Below are positions 8,887 through 18,507 of a stretch of 64,000 nt of DNA, one piece after another. The first letter of the stretch is position 1. Every line of letters starts with the position of its first letter. The position numbers were made by a program, and so were the translations under genes. A model generated the notes under the pieces. It saw only the letters and a list, made by a program, of their open reading frames with translations. It searched no databases and was not told the DNA's origin. This DNA is from Nicoletella semolina (GTDB lineage: Bacteria > Pseudomonadota > Gammaproteobacteria > Enterobacterales > Pasteurellaceae). The DNA is taken from the NCBI RefSeq assembly GCF_004345745.1, contig NZ_SLXJ01000001.1, positions 220,236 through 284,235 of the forward strand, given 5' to 3'.

Positions 8887-10326
8887 ATGTCTCGTAAACT
8901 CAGAAGAACCAAAATTGTTTGTACAATGGGACCTGCAACTGACCGTGGTAATAATCTTGAAAAAATTATTGCTGCTGGAGCAAATATGGTTCGTATGAAC
9001 TTCTCTCACGGTATCCCTGAAGATCATATTATTCGTGCAGAAAAAGTGCGTGAAATTGCTAAACGTTTGGGGAAGCACGTCGCTATTTTGGGCGATTTAC
9101 AAGGACCTAAAATCCGAGTTTCAACCTTTAAAGAAGGCAAGATTTTCTTAAATATTGGCGATAAATTTACATTAGATGCAGATTTGCCAAGAGGTGAAGG
9201 CACACAAGAGTCTGTTGGTCTAGACTATAAAAACCTACCTAATGATGTTGTGCCTGGTGACATTTTGCTATTAGATGATGGCAATGTGCAATTAAAGGTG
9301 CTATCCATTGGTGGGGCAAAAGTATTTACTGAAGTTACAGTCGGTGGACCTTTATCAAACAATAAAGGAATTAACAAACTAGGCGGTGGTTTATCCGCTC
9401 CAGCATTGACAGAAAAAGACAAAGAGGATATTAAGCTTGCAGCAAAAATTGGTGTAGATTATCTTGCTGTGTCTTTCCCGCAATCTAGTGCGGATTTACA
9501 CTATGCACGTCAATTAGCAGAAGAAGCGGGTTTAGATACTAAAATTGTTGCAAAAGTAGAGCGTGCAGAAACGGTAGCAACTGAAGAAGCAATGGACGAC
9601 ATCATTTTAGGTGCAGATGTGATTATGGTGGCTCGTGGTGACTTAGGTGTTGAAATTGGTGATGCTGAACTTGTTGGCGTACAGAAGAAATTGATTAGCC
9701 GTTCACGTCGTCTAAATCGTGTCGTGATCACTGCGACACAAATGATGGAATCCATGATCAAAAAACCAATGCCGACTCGTGCCGAGGTTATGGACGTTGC
9801 AAATGCAGTTTTAGATGGCACAGATGCAGTAATGCTTTCGGGTGAAACCGCAAATGGTGATTATCCAGTTGAAACGGTAAGATCAATGGCTGAAGTCTGT
9901 TTAGGAGCAGAAAAAATGCCAAGTATTAATATTTCCCGTCATCGTATGGATAGTACTTTTGAAACAGTTGAAGAAGCTGTAGCAATGTCAGCAATGTATA
10001 CCGCAAACCATATGGAAGGGGTGAGTGCAATTATTGCCTTAACACATTCAGGTGAAACGGCTAAATTAATGAGCCGAATTAGCTCTGGATTACCAATTTA
10101 TGCACTTTCTCGTAATGAGAAATCGTTGAACCGTTGTGCATTATATCGTGGCGTAACACCCGTTTTTTACGATCAAGATAGCCGTACCATTGACGGAGCA
10201 AAAAAAGCACTTGCAATGTTAAAAGAGCAGGGCTACCTAACAACGGGCGATTTGGTACTTTTAACTCATGGTAATGAGTTTAAAGAAAGCGGTACTAATA
10301 CGACGCGTATGTTATTAGTTGAATAA
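8887..10326 (+). CDS. pykA: Pyruvate kinase (PykA type)
   Basis: 479 residues, the same length class as E. coli PykA (480) and closely similar throughout. The N-terminus [20 protein letters not shown], the [10 protein letters not shown] active-site segment and [10 protein letters not shown] are pyruvate kinase signatures. It makes pyruvate and ATP from phosphoenolpyruvate in the last step of glycolysis. I took ATG 8887, with TTATGGAGT upstream, rather than a longer frame starting near 8815. A strong terminator follows within 25 bp of the stop. Confidence 0.97.
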   Translation: MSRKLRRTKIVCTMGPATDRGNNLEKIIAAGANMVRMNFSHGIPEDHIIRAEKVREIAKRLGKHVAILGDLQGPKIRVSTFKEGKIFLNIGDKFTLDADLPRGEGTQESVGLDYKNLPNDVVPGDILLLDDGNVQLKVLSIGGAKVFTEVTVGGPLSNNKGINKLGGGLSAPALTEKDKEDIKLAAKIGVDYLAVSFPQSSADLHYARQLAEEAGLDTKIVAKVERAETVATEEAMDDIILGADVIMVARGDLGVEIGDAELVGVQKKLISRSRRLNRVVITATQMMESMIKKPMPTRAEVMDVANAVLDGTDAVMLSGETANGDYPVETVRSMAEVCLGAEKMPSINISRHRMDSTFETVEEAVAMSAMYTANHMEGVSAIIALTHSGETAKLMSRISSGLPIYALSRNEKSLNRCALYRGVTPVFYDQDSRTIDGAKKALAMLKEQGYLTTGDLVLLTHGNEFKESGTNTTRMLLVE

Positions 10327-10345
10327 ACGACTACCCAACAATGAG

Positions 10346-10371
10346 AAATCCACGCTAAGCGTGGATTTTTT
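10346..10371 (+). terminator. Rho-independent terminator of pykA
   Basis: Perfect 10-bp stem AAATCCACGC / GCGTGGATTT with a 3-nt loop (TAA), ending in a run of T. It lies just before the recD start at 10385, so recD needs its own promoter or read-through. Confidence 0.88.
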
Positions 10372-10384
10372 AATAAACTCCATT

Positions 10385-12358
10385 ATGTTACAGCTCATTT
10401 CTGAATTAAGAAACAAACAGCTCATTCCTGAGTTAAGCTATCAATTTGCTCGGTTGATCGACAATAAACAAAAATCTTATCACTATTCAGCATTAGAACA
10501 AAATCTTGCCATTTTACTTGCCGCATTATGTTCATTTAATGTTTTACAAGGTAATGTTTGCTTGCGTTTAGATTCAGCTTTAATCAAGCACTTATTTCAT
10601 TTACAAAACGTATCTTCTGAAGATACATTATTGAAAGCTCTGTTACAAAAAATTGAGTATAGCTCACCGCTTGAGTGGGCTACGATACTAAATAATCATA
10701 TCGCTTTTAGTCATACACCAGAGCGAATTGCCCCAATGTTGTTCCAACATAATAGTGTGTATTTTTATCGCTATTGGAAAGCAGAATATCAGATTGCCAG
10801 TTATCTACAACAAGCGGTGAGTTTTTCATCAGAATATGCAAATTTAGCTGTGGATAAAGCAGTACTCTCTACTTTTTTCCCTACTGCTACAAATTCAATT
10901 GACTGGCAACATATTGCCGTCGCAACCGCATTGACAAAACCTTTTAGCTTTATTTCGGGTGGACCTGGGACAGGGAAAACTCGCACGGTAACCATTTTAT
11001 TAGCAGCATTGCAATTAAAACAACTGAAACTAAATCAAGCACCTCTTAAAATTGCTTTAGCCGCCCCGACAGGTAAGGCCGCTGCACGTTTAAAAGAGTC
11101 AGTTAACAATAATCTTCAGCAGCTTAATTTAGCCGAAGAATTGAAACAACTTGTGCCAGTCCAAGCCACGACGTTACATAGCTTGTTAGGGATTAAACCC
11201 TATAGCGATACGCCTCACTATACAGCGAAAAATCCACTACTGATTGATCTTTTAGTGCTTGATGAAGCCTCAATGGTTGATCTATTTCTGTTTGATAAAA
11301 TGCTTGCCGCACTGAAGCCTCAAACAAGATTAATTATGCTAGGTGATAAAGATCAGCTTGCCTCTGTAGAAGCAGGTAATATCATTGGAGAGCTAGGCGA
11401 GTTAATTTCATTAGGCTATAGCCAATCACACGGCGATTATTTATTCCAGACAACGAGTTACCAGATTCTCTCGCCTAATCATAATGTACCTGCAATTTGC
11501 GATGCTTTGTGCCATTTACGACACAGCTATCGTTTTAATCAACACGCAGGCATTGGGCAACTTGCGACACTCATTAACCATAAACAAGCGGTCAAATCTT
11601 GGCAAATTTTTGCAAATCCCGATTACCGTGATTTAGCCCTTGAGCTTTACCCATCAACAACGTCATTTAATGACAAAAAAGCGTGGCTAGAGCATTGTGT
11701 ACAGCTTGTAGTACAAAAGGCTGTCAGCCTTTACCAACACTACTTAATACTCGTTAAGCAACAGCAGAAAATGCCTCAAGAGACAACTATCGATCAAATC
11801 TTTTCTGTATTTCAGCAATTTCGTTTTTTATCTGCTTTGCGAGTAAGCGAATTAGGGGTAGAACAACTAAACGAGAAGATTGCACAAGCGTTAAAACAAG
11901 CTCAGTTAGTATATTTCCAACATAGTCGTGATAGCTATGCAGGTAAGCCTATACTGATCACCGAAAATGCCCCACAACTTCAGGTGTTTAGTGGTGATAT
12001 TGCACTTTTATTGCCAGATGAAGATGGTAGATTACGAGCTTATTTTGAAACAATCAATAATGGTTGCCGTCTCAATATCTTACCTAGTCGGCTGCCAAGT
12101 TATGAGCCAGCTTATGTAATGACTGTGCATAAATCACAGGGTTCAGAGTTTGCACATACGCTATTGGTGATGCCGCTTACCCCCTCTCCAATTTTAACTA
12201 AGGAACTGCTTTATACTGCAGTAACTCGAGCAAAAAAACAGTTTACGCTTTTTAGTCAAGAACGTATTTGGCAACAAGCTGTAAAACAAGACATTCAGCG
12301 TCAAAGTAATTTGAATACACAAATTTTTGTTCTTGAAAAGAAACGACAGCATAACTAA
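10385..12358 (+). CDS. recD: Exodeoxyribonuclease V alpha subunit RecD
   Basis: 657 residues. SF1B helicase with Walker A SGGPGTGKT at 191-199, motif II LLVLDEASMVDL, and the C-terminal motifs VMTVHKSQGSEF and LLYTAVTRAKKQ. RecD is the 5'-3' motor of RecBCD, the double-strand-break resection and Chi-recognition enzyme. I chose ATG 10385 because MLQLISELRNKQLIPELSYQ matches the family N-terminus; the frame is open further upstream, across the pykA terminator. No recB or recC lies in the window, so the complex is encoded in scattered loci. Confidence 0.93.
   Translation: MLQLISELRNKQLIPELSYQFARLIDNKQKSYHYSALEQNLAILLAALCSFNVLQGNVCLRLDSALIKHLFHLQNVSSEDTLLKALLQKIEYSSPLEWATILNNHIAFSHTPERIAPMLFQHNSVYFYRYWKAEYQIASYLQQAVSFSSEYANLAVDKAVLSTFFPTATNSIDWQHIAVATALTKPFSFISGGPGTGKTRTVTILLAALQLKQLKLNQAPLKIALAAPTGKAAARLKESVNNNLQQLNLAEELKQLVPVQATTLHSLLGIKPYSDTPHYTAKNPLLIDLLVLDEASMVDLFLFDKMLAALKPQTRLIMLGDKDQLASVEAGNIIGELGELISLGYSQSHGDYLFQTTSYQILSPNHNVPAICDALCHLRHSYRFNQHAGIGQLATLINHKQAVKSWQIFANPDYRDLALELYPSTTSFNDKKAWLEHCVQLVVQKAVSLYQHYLILVKQQQKMPQETTIDQIFSVFQQFRFLSALRVSELGVEQLNEKIAQALKQAQLVYFQHSRDSYAGKPILITENAPQLQVFSGDIALLLPDEDGRLRAYFETINNGCRLNILPSRLPSYEPAYVMTVHKSQGSEFAHTLLVMPLTPSPILTKELLYTAVTRAKKQFTLFSQERIWQQAVKQDIQRQSNLNTQIFVLEKKRQHN
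11584..11592 (+). repeat. DNA uptake signal sequence, Apl type (representative copy)
   Basis: ACAAGCGGTC followed by the AT-rich extension with TTTTTGCAAA, as in the extended Apl-type uptake signal. Other exact 9-mers ACAAGCGGT on the + strand start at 10810, 17267, 30245, 32880, 39229, 42046, 49620, 53729 and 54775; copies on the - strand lie at 25843-25851, 34135-34143, 36236-36244 and 39278-39286. The list is hand-made and not exhaustive. These sites mark DNA for preferential uptake by competent cells and indicate the Apl clade of Pasteurellaceae. Confidence 0.9.
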
Positions 12359-12369
12359 TAATAAGCTAC

Positions 12370-12395
12370 AGGGGCATAACAATATGTTAGCCCCT
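12370..12395. terminator. Hairpin between convergent recD and htrA
   Basis: AGGGGC and TAACA pair with TGTTA and GCCCCT around a 3-nt loop, with one bulged A. It lies between the stops of two convergent genes. There is no strong T-run on either side, so its efficiency as a terminator is uncertain. Confidence 0.5.
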
Positions 12396-12422
12396 ATATT
12401 GAAATGATTGGATTATGATCAA

Positions 12423-13838
12423 TTATTGAATAATCACGAAGAAGTTTGAGCCATCTCGTAAAATGTTTAATGCGACGGCAGCAGGTTTTCCATCTAGAAT
12501 TTTTCTTAGCTCTCCAATATTTTCAACTTCTTTGCGGTTTACACCAACAATAACATCACCTTTTCTAAAGCCTCTCGCCTCAGCAATTGAGCCTTTTTCA
12601 ACTTTAGAAATCTCAACGCCTTTAACCCCTTTTTCGTTGTAGTTATTAAATTCTGCACCATTAAGAGCGGGTAGTAATGCTTTAGCACTGGTGCGAGTTT
12701 GCTCATCAGATTGTAAAACAACTTTCATTTTGCTTTCTTTTCCGTCTCTTAGATAAGTCAGCTCAATTTCTTTGCCTGCGCCAGTAGTAGCTACTTTCGC
12801 TCGTAATTCCGCAAAACTACGAATTTTTTGCCCATTTAAACCGATGATCACATCGCCTGCTTTAAGTCCTGCTTTTGCCGCAGCAGAATCAGCAATCACT
12901 TCACTCACAAAAGCCCCTTGTTGTGCATTGACATTAAATGCCTTCGCTAAATCAGCATTTAATTCGCCTCCTTTAATACCAAGTAACCCTCGTTTAACTT
13001 CGCCAAAATCAATAATTTGCTGTACAAGATTGTTTGCCATATTACTTGGGATCGCAAAAGCGATGCCCGCATTCGTGCCACTCGGTGAAATGATAGCGGT
13101 ATTTATCCCAATTAACTCTCCCTGTAAATTAATGAGCGGTCCACCAGAATTACCTCGATTGACGGCAGCATCAGTCTGAATGTAGCTTTCGTAACTTTCA
13201 TCGCTATAGCCTGTTGAGCGACCCAACGCAGAAATAATACCTGAAGTAACCGTTTGTCCCAATCCAAATGGATTGCCGATTGCAACAGTAAAATCGCCGA
13301 CTCGTAGCTTATCAGAATCAGCCATCTTTATCTCAGTCAGATCTTTAGGATCGTCTAATTGAATTAAAGCCACATCAGATAACGGATCAGCACCCACTAA
13401 TTTTGCTTTAAACTCACGCCCATCTTCGAGTTTTACTGTGATTTTATCTGCATTATCAATAACGTGATTATTAGTGATTACATAGCCTTTTTTTGCATCA
13501 ATAATCACACCAGAGCCTTCTCCCCTAAATTGACGAGGTGCAGAACGTCCACCAAAATCTCGATTCCCAAATCCTCTCTCTCCAAAGAGATCTGGGCCAA
13601 AGAAAAATTCAAATTCATCAGGAACAGGAGAGCGTCTTTGCTTAACATTACCTTCAACAGCAATACTTACCACTGCAGGGCGAACTTTTTCTAGCATTGG
13701 TGCAAGACTTGGTACTGCTTGCCCCTCTACTATTGCAGGAAAAGAAGCGTGTGAAATTGTTGGAAACACAGCAGGAAATGCGATTAAGCTGCTGGCAAAA
13801 AGTATAGACGCTAAGCGTGATTTTTTGTTTATTTTCAT
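12423..13838 (-). CDS. degP: Periplasmic serine protease/chaperone of the DegP/DegQ (HtrA) family
   Basis: 471 residues. Signal peptide of about 31 residues ending SHA. Trypsin-like domain with catalytic His125 (ITNNHVID), Asp155 (DPLSDVALI) and Ser231 (GNSGGPL), then two PDZ domains (about 265-355 and 375-465). Two PDZ domains place it with DegP/DegQ, not DegS. The loop before the protease core is only moderately long, so degQ is an equally possible name. It degrades or refolds damaged envelope proteins, which matters to a cell that secretes large autotransporters (inference). Confidence 0.93.
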   Translation of the reverse strand: MKINKKSRLASILFASSLIAFPAVFPTISHASFPAIVEGQAVPSLAPMLEKVRPAVVSIAVEGNVKQRRSPVPDEFEFFFGPDLFGERGFGNRDFGGRSAPRQFRGEGSGVIIDAKKGYVITNNHVIDNADKITVKLEDGREFKAKLVGADPLSDVALIQLDDPKDLTEIKMADSDKLRVGDFTVAIGNPFGLGQTVTSGIISALGRSTGYSDESYESYIQTDAAVNRGNSGGPLINLQGELIGINTAIISPSGTNAGIAFAIPSNMANNLVQQIIDFGEVKRGLLGIKGGELNADLAKAFNVNAQQGAFVSEVIADSAAAKAGLKAGDVIIGLNGQKIRSFAELRAKVATTGAGKEIELTYLRDGKESKMKVVLQSDEQTRTSAKALLPALNGAEFNNYNEKGVKGVEISKVEKGSIAEARGFRKGDVIVGVNRKEVENIGELRKILDGKPAAVALNILRDGSNFFVIIQ

Positions 13839-14186
13839 AGCATTATCCCTTTTAGGTTAAAGACAATTGTAGTTATTTAAAAGTTTAAATATCATTAATA
13901 AATGATGATAAATTCTTCAAAATGAGACAAAGGAAATATTTATTGGTTCTTTGAAATGAAAAGTTGATTATATTTTTACATTACTATAAATAATTTACGT
14001 TTAATCTAAAAGCGATTCGCCTTGAAAAATTAGGTATTTTTTTATTAATATCTATCACGCATTCAGATTAAAAGACAGCACTTAATTTACTTTATTTACA
14101 TAACTCTATAAAATGTAGCGGTTTTGTCAGTAATTATTTTTACAAATGGTTACTGGATAAATATTTCTCATATAGGAACATTGATT
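13839..14186. other. Divergent intergenic region between htrA and the CstA-family gene
   Basis: About 350 bp, very AT-rich, with no coding frame I would accept. It must hold the promoters of both neighbours. On the minus strand AAACTT and TCTTT 17 bp apart faintly resemble a sigma-E promoter upstream of htrA, but the match is too weak to call. Confidence 0.5.
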
Positions 14187-15803
14187 ATGTTGTGGTTTTT
14201 ATTCTGTATAGCTCTTCTGATTTTGGGCTACTTTACTTATGGAAAGGTCGTTGAACGCGTCTTTGTGATTAACCCTAAAAAGGCAACACCTGCCTATGCA
14301 ATGCAAGATGGCGTGGATTATATACCAATGTCGAAAACCAAAATTTGGTTGATTCAACTACTTAACATTGCGGGTACAGGACCTATTTTTGGACCGATCT
14401 TAGGGGCATTATATGGACCTGTGGCAATGCTTTGGATTGTGCTAGGTTGTATTTTTGCAGGTGCTGTACACGACTACTTTTGTGGTATGTTAAGTGTGCG
14501 TAATGGCGGTGCATCAATGCCAAATCTTGCAGGTCGTTATCTTGGTCGCCCTGTCAAATATTTTATTAATTTACTGGCTGTGGTTTTATTACTACTTGTG
14601 GGCGTTGTATTCGTCGCCAGTCCAGCCGCATTACTCAGTACGCTAACTATTGACGCATTCAGTGCATCATCAGGGGCAATTTCACTGAATAACGCAGAAG
14701 AAATTGCACAAGCTAGTGTACAAGCTGCGACGGAGCTAACTGTCTGGGGAATGGATAAACCGACCATTATTGCAGTGTGGACGGCGATTATTTTTGCTTA
14801 TTACATCTTAGCAACTTTATTGCCAATTGATAAAATCATTGGACGCATCTACCCACTCTTTGGGGCATTATTGCTCTTTATGTCGGTTGGAATGGTTTAT
14901 GGTTTAGTTTCTTCGCATTTAAGTGTAACGGATCCTATTGAGTTTTTCCGCACAGTAAATACTGACGGGCAAGGCTTGACGTGGGAAAAATTCACACAAA
15001 ATTTCCAAGTAAAAGACAATGTACCGATTTGGCCACTTCTTTTCCTGACAATTTCTTGTGGAGCGTTGTCTGGCTTCCACGCAACCCAAACACCTCTAAT
15101 GGCTCGTTGTGCAGAAAATGAGAAAGAGGGACGTTTCATTTTCTATGGTGCAATGATTGCAGAAGGCGTTATTGCCCTGATTTGGTGTGCCGTTGGATTA
15201 AGTTTTTACGAAAATCCACAAGCGTTACAAAATGCCATTGATGCAGGTTCACCATCAAAAGTAGTCTATGACAGTTCAATTCACTTCTTAGGTTTTGTTG
15301 GCGGATTGTTTGCTGTGTTGGGTGTTGTTGTTTTACCTATCACTTCTGGCGATACGGCATTCCGTGCGGCTCGATTGATTATTGCAGAATTCTTCAAAAT
15401 TAATCAAAGTAGCTTAATCAAACGCTTAGTCATTGCTGTACCGTTATTTGCTGTTGGTTTTATCGTCTCAAAAATTGATTTTAGTATCTTGTGGCGTTAT
15501 TTCACTTGGGCAAATCAAACCACAGCAATGGTAATGCTTTGGACAGCGGCTGCTTATCTTTATCGCTATAATAAATTCCACTGGATTTGTTCCATTCCTG
15601 CGTGGTTTATTAGTACAGTTTGTTTCACCTATTTAGCATACAACAAAATCGGCTTTGGTTTAGACTACCAACTTTCTGTCTACATCGGTTTTGGTTTAAC
15701 TCTGCTTTGTATCGGACTATTCTTCACGAAACTTAAACCATTGGGTAAGATTGATGAAGACGCTTATGTTGATGATACACTCGGTTCACACCATAGAATG
15801 TAA
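14187..15803 (+). CDS. cstA: CstA-family carbon starvation / peptide-pyruvate transporter
   Basis: 538 residues with many hydrophobic spans. The signature GTGPIFGPILGALYGP near residue 60 and the following WIVLGCIFAGAVHDY mark the CstA/BtsT family (TC 2.A.114), whose studied members import peptides or pyruvate with protons. It is shorter than E. coli CstA (about 700) and resembles the compact family members. I preferred ATG 14187 (AGGA upstream) over an in-frame start at 14124. The substrate cannot be read from sequence. Confidence 0.85.
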   Translation: MLWFLFCIALLILGYFTYGKVVERVFVINPKKATPAYAMQDGVDYIPMSKTKIWLIQLLNIAGTGPIFGPILGALYGPVAMLWIVLGCIFAGAVHDYFCGMLSVRNGGASMPNLAGRYLGRPVKYFINLLAVVLLLLVGVVFVASPAALLSTLTIDAFSASSGAISLNNAEEIAQASVQAATELTVWGMDKPTIIAVWTAIIFAYYILATLLPIDKIIGRIYPLFGALLLFMSVGMVYGLVSSHLSVTDPIEFFRTVNTDGQGLTWEKFTQNFQVKDNVPIWPLLFLTISCGALSGFHATQTPLMARCAENEKEGRFIFYGAMIAEGVIALIWCAVGLSFYENPQALQNAIDAGSPSKVVYDSSIHFLGFVGGLFAVLGVVVLPITSGDTAFRAARLIIAEFFKINQSSLIKRLVIAVPLFAVGFIVSKIDFSILWRYFTWANQTTAMVMLWTAAAYLYRYNKFHWICSIPAWFISTVCFTYLAYNKIGFGLDYQLSVYIGFGLTLLCIGLFFTKLKPLGKIDEDAYVDDTLGSHHRM

Positions 15804-15845
15804 CAACACAAAACGTAACAAAATAGAATGTAGCTTCTATCTTGC

Positions 15846-15891
15846 TCTCCCTCTGCTTTTCGACTTTTCTTTGCTAGCAGAGGGAGAATTT
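15846..15891 (+). terminator. Stem-loop terminator after the CstA-family gene
   Basis: Perfect 11-bp inverted repeat TCTCCCTCTGC / GCAGAGGGAGA with a 20-nt loop, followed by ATTTT. The short T-run makes it a moderate candidate. Confidence 0.6.
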
Positions 15892-15974
15892 TAACATTCC
15901 AACTTGCTGCACGTTATTTCACAGCTCTCATTGACGAAGAAGCGATTTGCAGGACTGAGGAAGATAAAACCACT

Positions 15975-16772
15975 ATGCGATTTTTTGATACACACACTCA
16001 CCTTGATTTTCTATCACAAGCCTTGAATTGTCCTATTGGAGAACTCACTAAAAATGCCCAACAACAAGGAATTGAACGTCTACTTATCGTAGCCATCAGT
16101 GCAAAAAATTTTGAAAAAGTAACCGCTTGTGCCAAGCAATTCCCCTTGCAATTACGCTACGGTTTAGGATTACACCCACTTTACATCGAACAGCATCAAG
16201 AACGAGACCTTGCTATTCTTGAACAACTACTGGCACAACAAGATCCATTATGTACTGCCGTAGCCGAAATTGGGCTAGAACGTGCAGTAGAATCCCTTCG
16301 TTGTAACGAAATGTGGAAAAAACAATGTATGTTTTTGGAGAGACAATTGCTGCTCGCTAAGCGGTACGATTTGCCCATTAATTTACATTCTCGCCAAAGC
16401 CATGATCAGCTTTTTCCTTTCTTAAAAAAAGCACAATTAGCCCGAACAGGGGTCGTACACGGTTTTGCAGGCAGCTATGAGCAAGCAAAACGTTTTGTTG
16501 ATTTAGGTTATAAAATTGGGGTGGGCGGAACAATTACTTATCAGCGAGCCAATAAAACTCGTGAAACTATCCGAAAATTACCGCTTGATGCCCTTCTCCT
16601 TGAAACCGATTGCCCTGATATGCCTGTTTTTGGATTCCAAGGGCAACCAAACCGCCCAGAATATATGAAAGTTACTTTTCAGACCTTATGCGAATTACGC
16701 ACTGAAACCGCAGAGCAGGTTGCAAAGACCATCTGGCATACCAGCGAGCAATTATTTTGGTCATCACTTTAA
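15975..16772 (+). CDS. yjjV: TatD-family metal-dependent hydrolase YjjV
   Basis: 265 residues, amidohydrolase-like TIM barrel. Metal ligands appear as FFDTHTHLDF at the N-terminus, the Glu in AEIGLE, the His in INLHSR and VVHGF, and the Asp in LLETDCPDMP. The segments GYKIGVGGTITY and FQGQPNRPE are specific to the YjjV branch rather than TatD or YcfH. TatD relatives have 3'-5' DNase activity; the true substrate of YjjV is not settled. Confidence 0.9.
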   Translation: MRFFDTHTHLDFLSQALNCPIGELTKNAQQQGIERLLIVAISAKNFEKVTACAKQFPLQLRYGLGLHPLYIEQHQERDLAILEQLLAQQDPLCTAVAEIGLERAVESLRCNEMWKKQCMFLERQLLLAKRYDLPINLHSRQSHDQLFPFLKKAQLARTGVVHGFAGSYEQAKRFVDLGYKIGVGGTITYQRANKTRETIRKLPLDALLLETDCPDMPVFGFQGQPNRPEYMKVTFQTLCELRTETAEQVAKTIWHTSEQLFWSSL

Positions 16773-16809
16773 TTATTCGCCATATTCTTGATTTAACTCG
16801 TTTTTAAGT

Positions 16810-17487
16810 TTAGGTTTTAGCTAATGCCCAAACCTGAATTTCACTCACATTTTGCTTGAGCAGTTCCAAAGCAATCGCATTTAGCGTAGAGCCTGTTGTA
16901 ATCACATCATCAAGTATCGCAACATGCTGGTACGGCAGTCGTGGTTGATAGAAAAATGCCCCTTTAAGATTTTTTTGTCGTTGGCTAGACGATAAATTTC
17001 TTTGCGGTGTTGTTTTACGAACCCGAACCAAGCTGTCAGTATCTAAAGGTATATTTAGCCATTTTGCCAGCGGACGAGCTAATAATTCAGCTTGATTATA
17101 ACCACGCTGCCAATGTCTTTGCCAAAAAAGAGGGACAGGTAAAATCACTTCTGGCAATGTTAAGTGATGCTCTCGTCTGGCTTGACGTACAGCGAGGTAA
17201 AGTAATCTCGCAAGTGCTTCATCTAAATAATAATGCTGCTGAAATTTAAAACGATGAACCCATTCGACAAGCGGTGGTTTATAGTGAGAAATTTGTACAA
17301 GACGCTGCCATTTCGGCTCATCACGCAAACAGTTACCACAATGACGCTGAGCTTCCAATAAAGTTGCACCACACCGTCCACAGTATGGTGTTTTCTGAAC
17401 CTGCTTGATACAGAGGGAACAAAATCCGTGTTCCGCAAGGGCTAATTTTTGCAAACAGTGAAAACAACGAAAATTCCAGTCATTCAT
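16810..17487 (-). CDS. comF: Competence protein ComF (phosphoribosyltransferase-like)
   Basis: 225 residues. The N-terminal third has paired CxxC zinc-finger motifs (CFHC, CSLC, CGRC, CGNC), followed by a phosphoribosyltransferase-type domain with the PRPP loop VAILDDVITTGSTLNA. This is the ComF family, required in H. influenzae for moving DNA across the inner membrane during transformation. Start ATG 17487 has AGGAG upstream. A CRP-S site lies 56 bp upstream of the start (see 17543-17566), consistent with competence control. Confidence 0.92.
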   Translation of the reverse strand: MNDWNFRCFHCLQKLALAEHGFCSLCIKQVQKTPYCGRCGATLLEAQRHCGNCLRDEPKWQRLVQISHYKPPLVEWVHRFKFQQHYYLDEALARLLYLAVRQARREHHLTLPEVILPVPLFWQRHWQRGYNQAELLARPLAKWLNIPLDTDSLVRVRKTTPQRNLSSSQRQKNLKGAFFYQPRLPYQHVAILDDVITTGSTLNAIALELLKQNVSEIQVWALAKT

Positions 17488-17542
17488 TTTTGCTCCTAGG
17501 TTTGCTACACTGTAGCAAGTTTTTAACCTAATATTTCAGCTA

Positions 17543-17566
17543 TTTTTGCGATACTGATCGAAAAAA
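17543..17566 (-). promoter_or_regulatory. CRP-S (Sxy-dependent) competence site upstream of comF
   Basis: Read on the + strand it is TTTTTGCGAT, ACTGATCG, AAAAAA, the same architecture as the site before pilA, with the CRP-S core TTGCGA. It lies between comF (minus) and the HAD gene (plus). Distance and the role of comF favour comF as the target. Confidence 0.8.
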
Positions 17567-17597
17567 TATAATAAATTATCATTTTCTGGAGAACATT

Positions 17598-18425
17598 ATG
17601 GAAACATTACAAGCCACTCAACCCCCAAAAGCCCCAATAAAAATTGTTTTTTTCGATATTGATGATACCTTGTATATGAAAAAAACAGAGACCATTCCCT
17701 CTTCAATTTTTCAGCAAGTAATTCCTCGTTTAAAGCTCAACAATATTATCCCAGCTATAGCAACAGGTCGAACCTACAGTGCTTTCCCTGAAGCACTTAA
17801 ACCTCTGATTAATTCAGGGGCATTCGAATTATTTGTAACAACAAACGGACAATATAATTTGTATAAAGGCAAGGTAATTAGTCAGTACCCACTCTCGACA
17901 GAACGTGTAGAACGTATCATTCAGAAGTTTCAAGCTCTGAATATTGAATATGCGTTTGTTTGTCCCGAACAAGTGGCTGTATCAAAAGATAGTCCTGAAA
18001 TACAAGAAGCATTGCTACCAATTAAATCGGATTATTTGGTTGATCCCGATTATTATTTAAACCACACCGTATTACAAATGCTAGCGTTTTTCCCTGAAGA
18101 GCGTTTACAAGAAGTCATCGATGCCGATGTGTTAGAAGATGATTTGAAAGAAGTTCGCTGGCATTCTTATTCCGTTGATATCCTTGCGAAGGAAAACTCT
18201 AAAGCTCGAGGTATCAAAGATGTATTACAGTACCTTGAGCTAGACATTGAAAATGCAATGGCATTTGGTGATGGATTAAATGATCTCGAAATGCTAAGTT
18301 CGGTTGGTTATGGTGTTGCAATGGGTAATGCGGAAAATGAACTAAAGGCGGTTGCTAATTTCGTTACCCTACCGATTGATGATGAGGGTATTTTATACGC
18401 TCTAGAGAAACTTGAAGTCATATAA
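17598..18425 (+). CDS. Cof-type HAD-IIB phosphatase
   Basis: 275 residues. HAD motif I FFDIDDTLY (Asp20 nucleophile, Asp22), motif II in AIATGRT, and motifs III/IV in the C-terminal AFGDGLNDLEML. A large cap domain between residues 90 and 190 puts it in class IIB (Cof type), cytosolic phosphatases of sugar phosphates, flavin or thiamine intermediates. The substrate is not predictable. TGGAGA lies before ATG 17598. It is separated by 82 bp from the Slam gene; co-transcription is possible. Confidence 0.85.
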   Translation: METLQATQPPKAPIKIVFFDIDDTLYMKKTETIPSSIFQQVIPRLKLNNIIPAIATGRTYSAFPEALKPLINSGAFELFVTTNGQYNLYKGKVISQYPLSTERVERIIQKFQALNIEYAFVCPEQVAVSKDSPEIQEALLPIKSDYLVDPDYYLNHTVLQMLAFFPEERLQEVIDADVLEDDLKEVRWHSYSVDILAKENSKARGIKDVLQYLELDIENAMAFGDGLNDLEMLSSVGYGVAMGNAENELKAVANFVTLPIDDEGILYALEKLEVI

Positions 18426-18507
18426 CTTGTTATGTTTCTCTAATATCATTATTGTTACGCCATTTAATTTACTGGCTCATTATATTACTTCATTCTTAAA
18501 TACATTT

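Noticed and set aside
12772..13179. 135-codon open frame antisense to the HtrA protease gene
   Set aside because: It lies wholly inside a gene with a clear catalytic triad and PDZ domains, and its translation has no recognisable feature.
13860..13905. Sigma-E promoter for the HtrA gene
   Set aside because: AAACTT and TCTTT with 17-bp spacing match only part of the consensus and such AT-rich motifs arise easily here.
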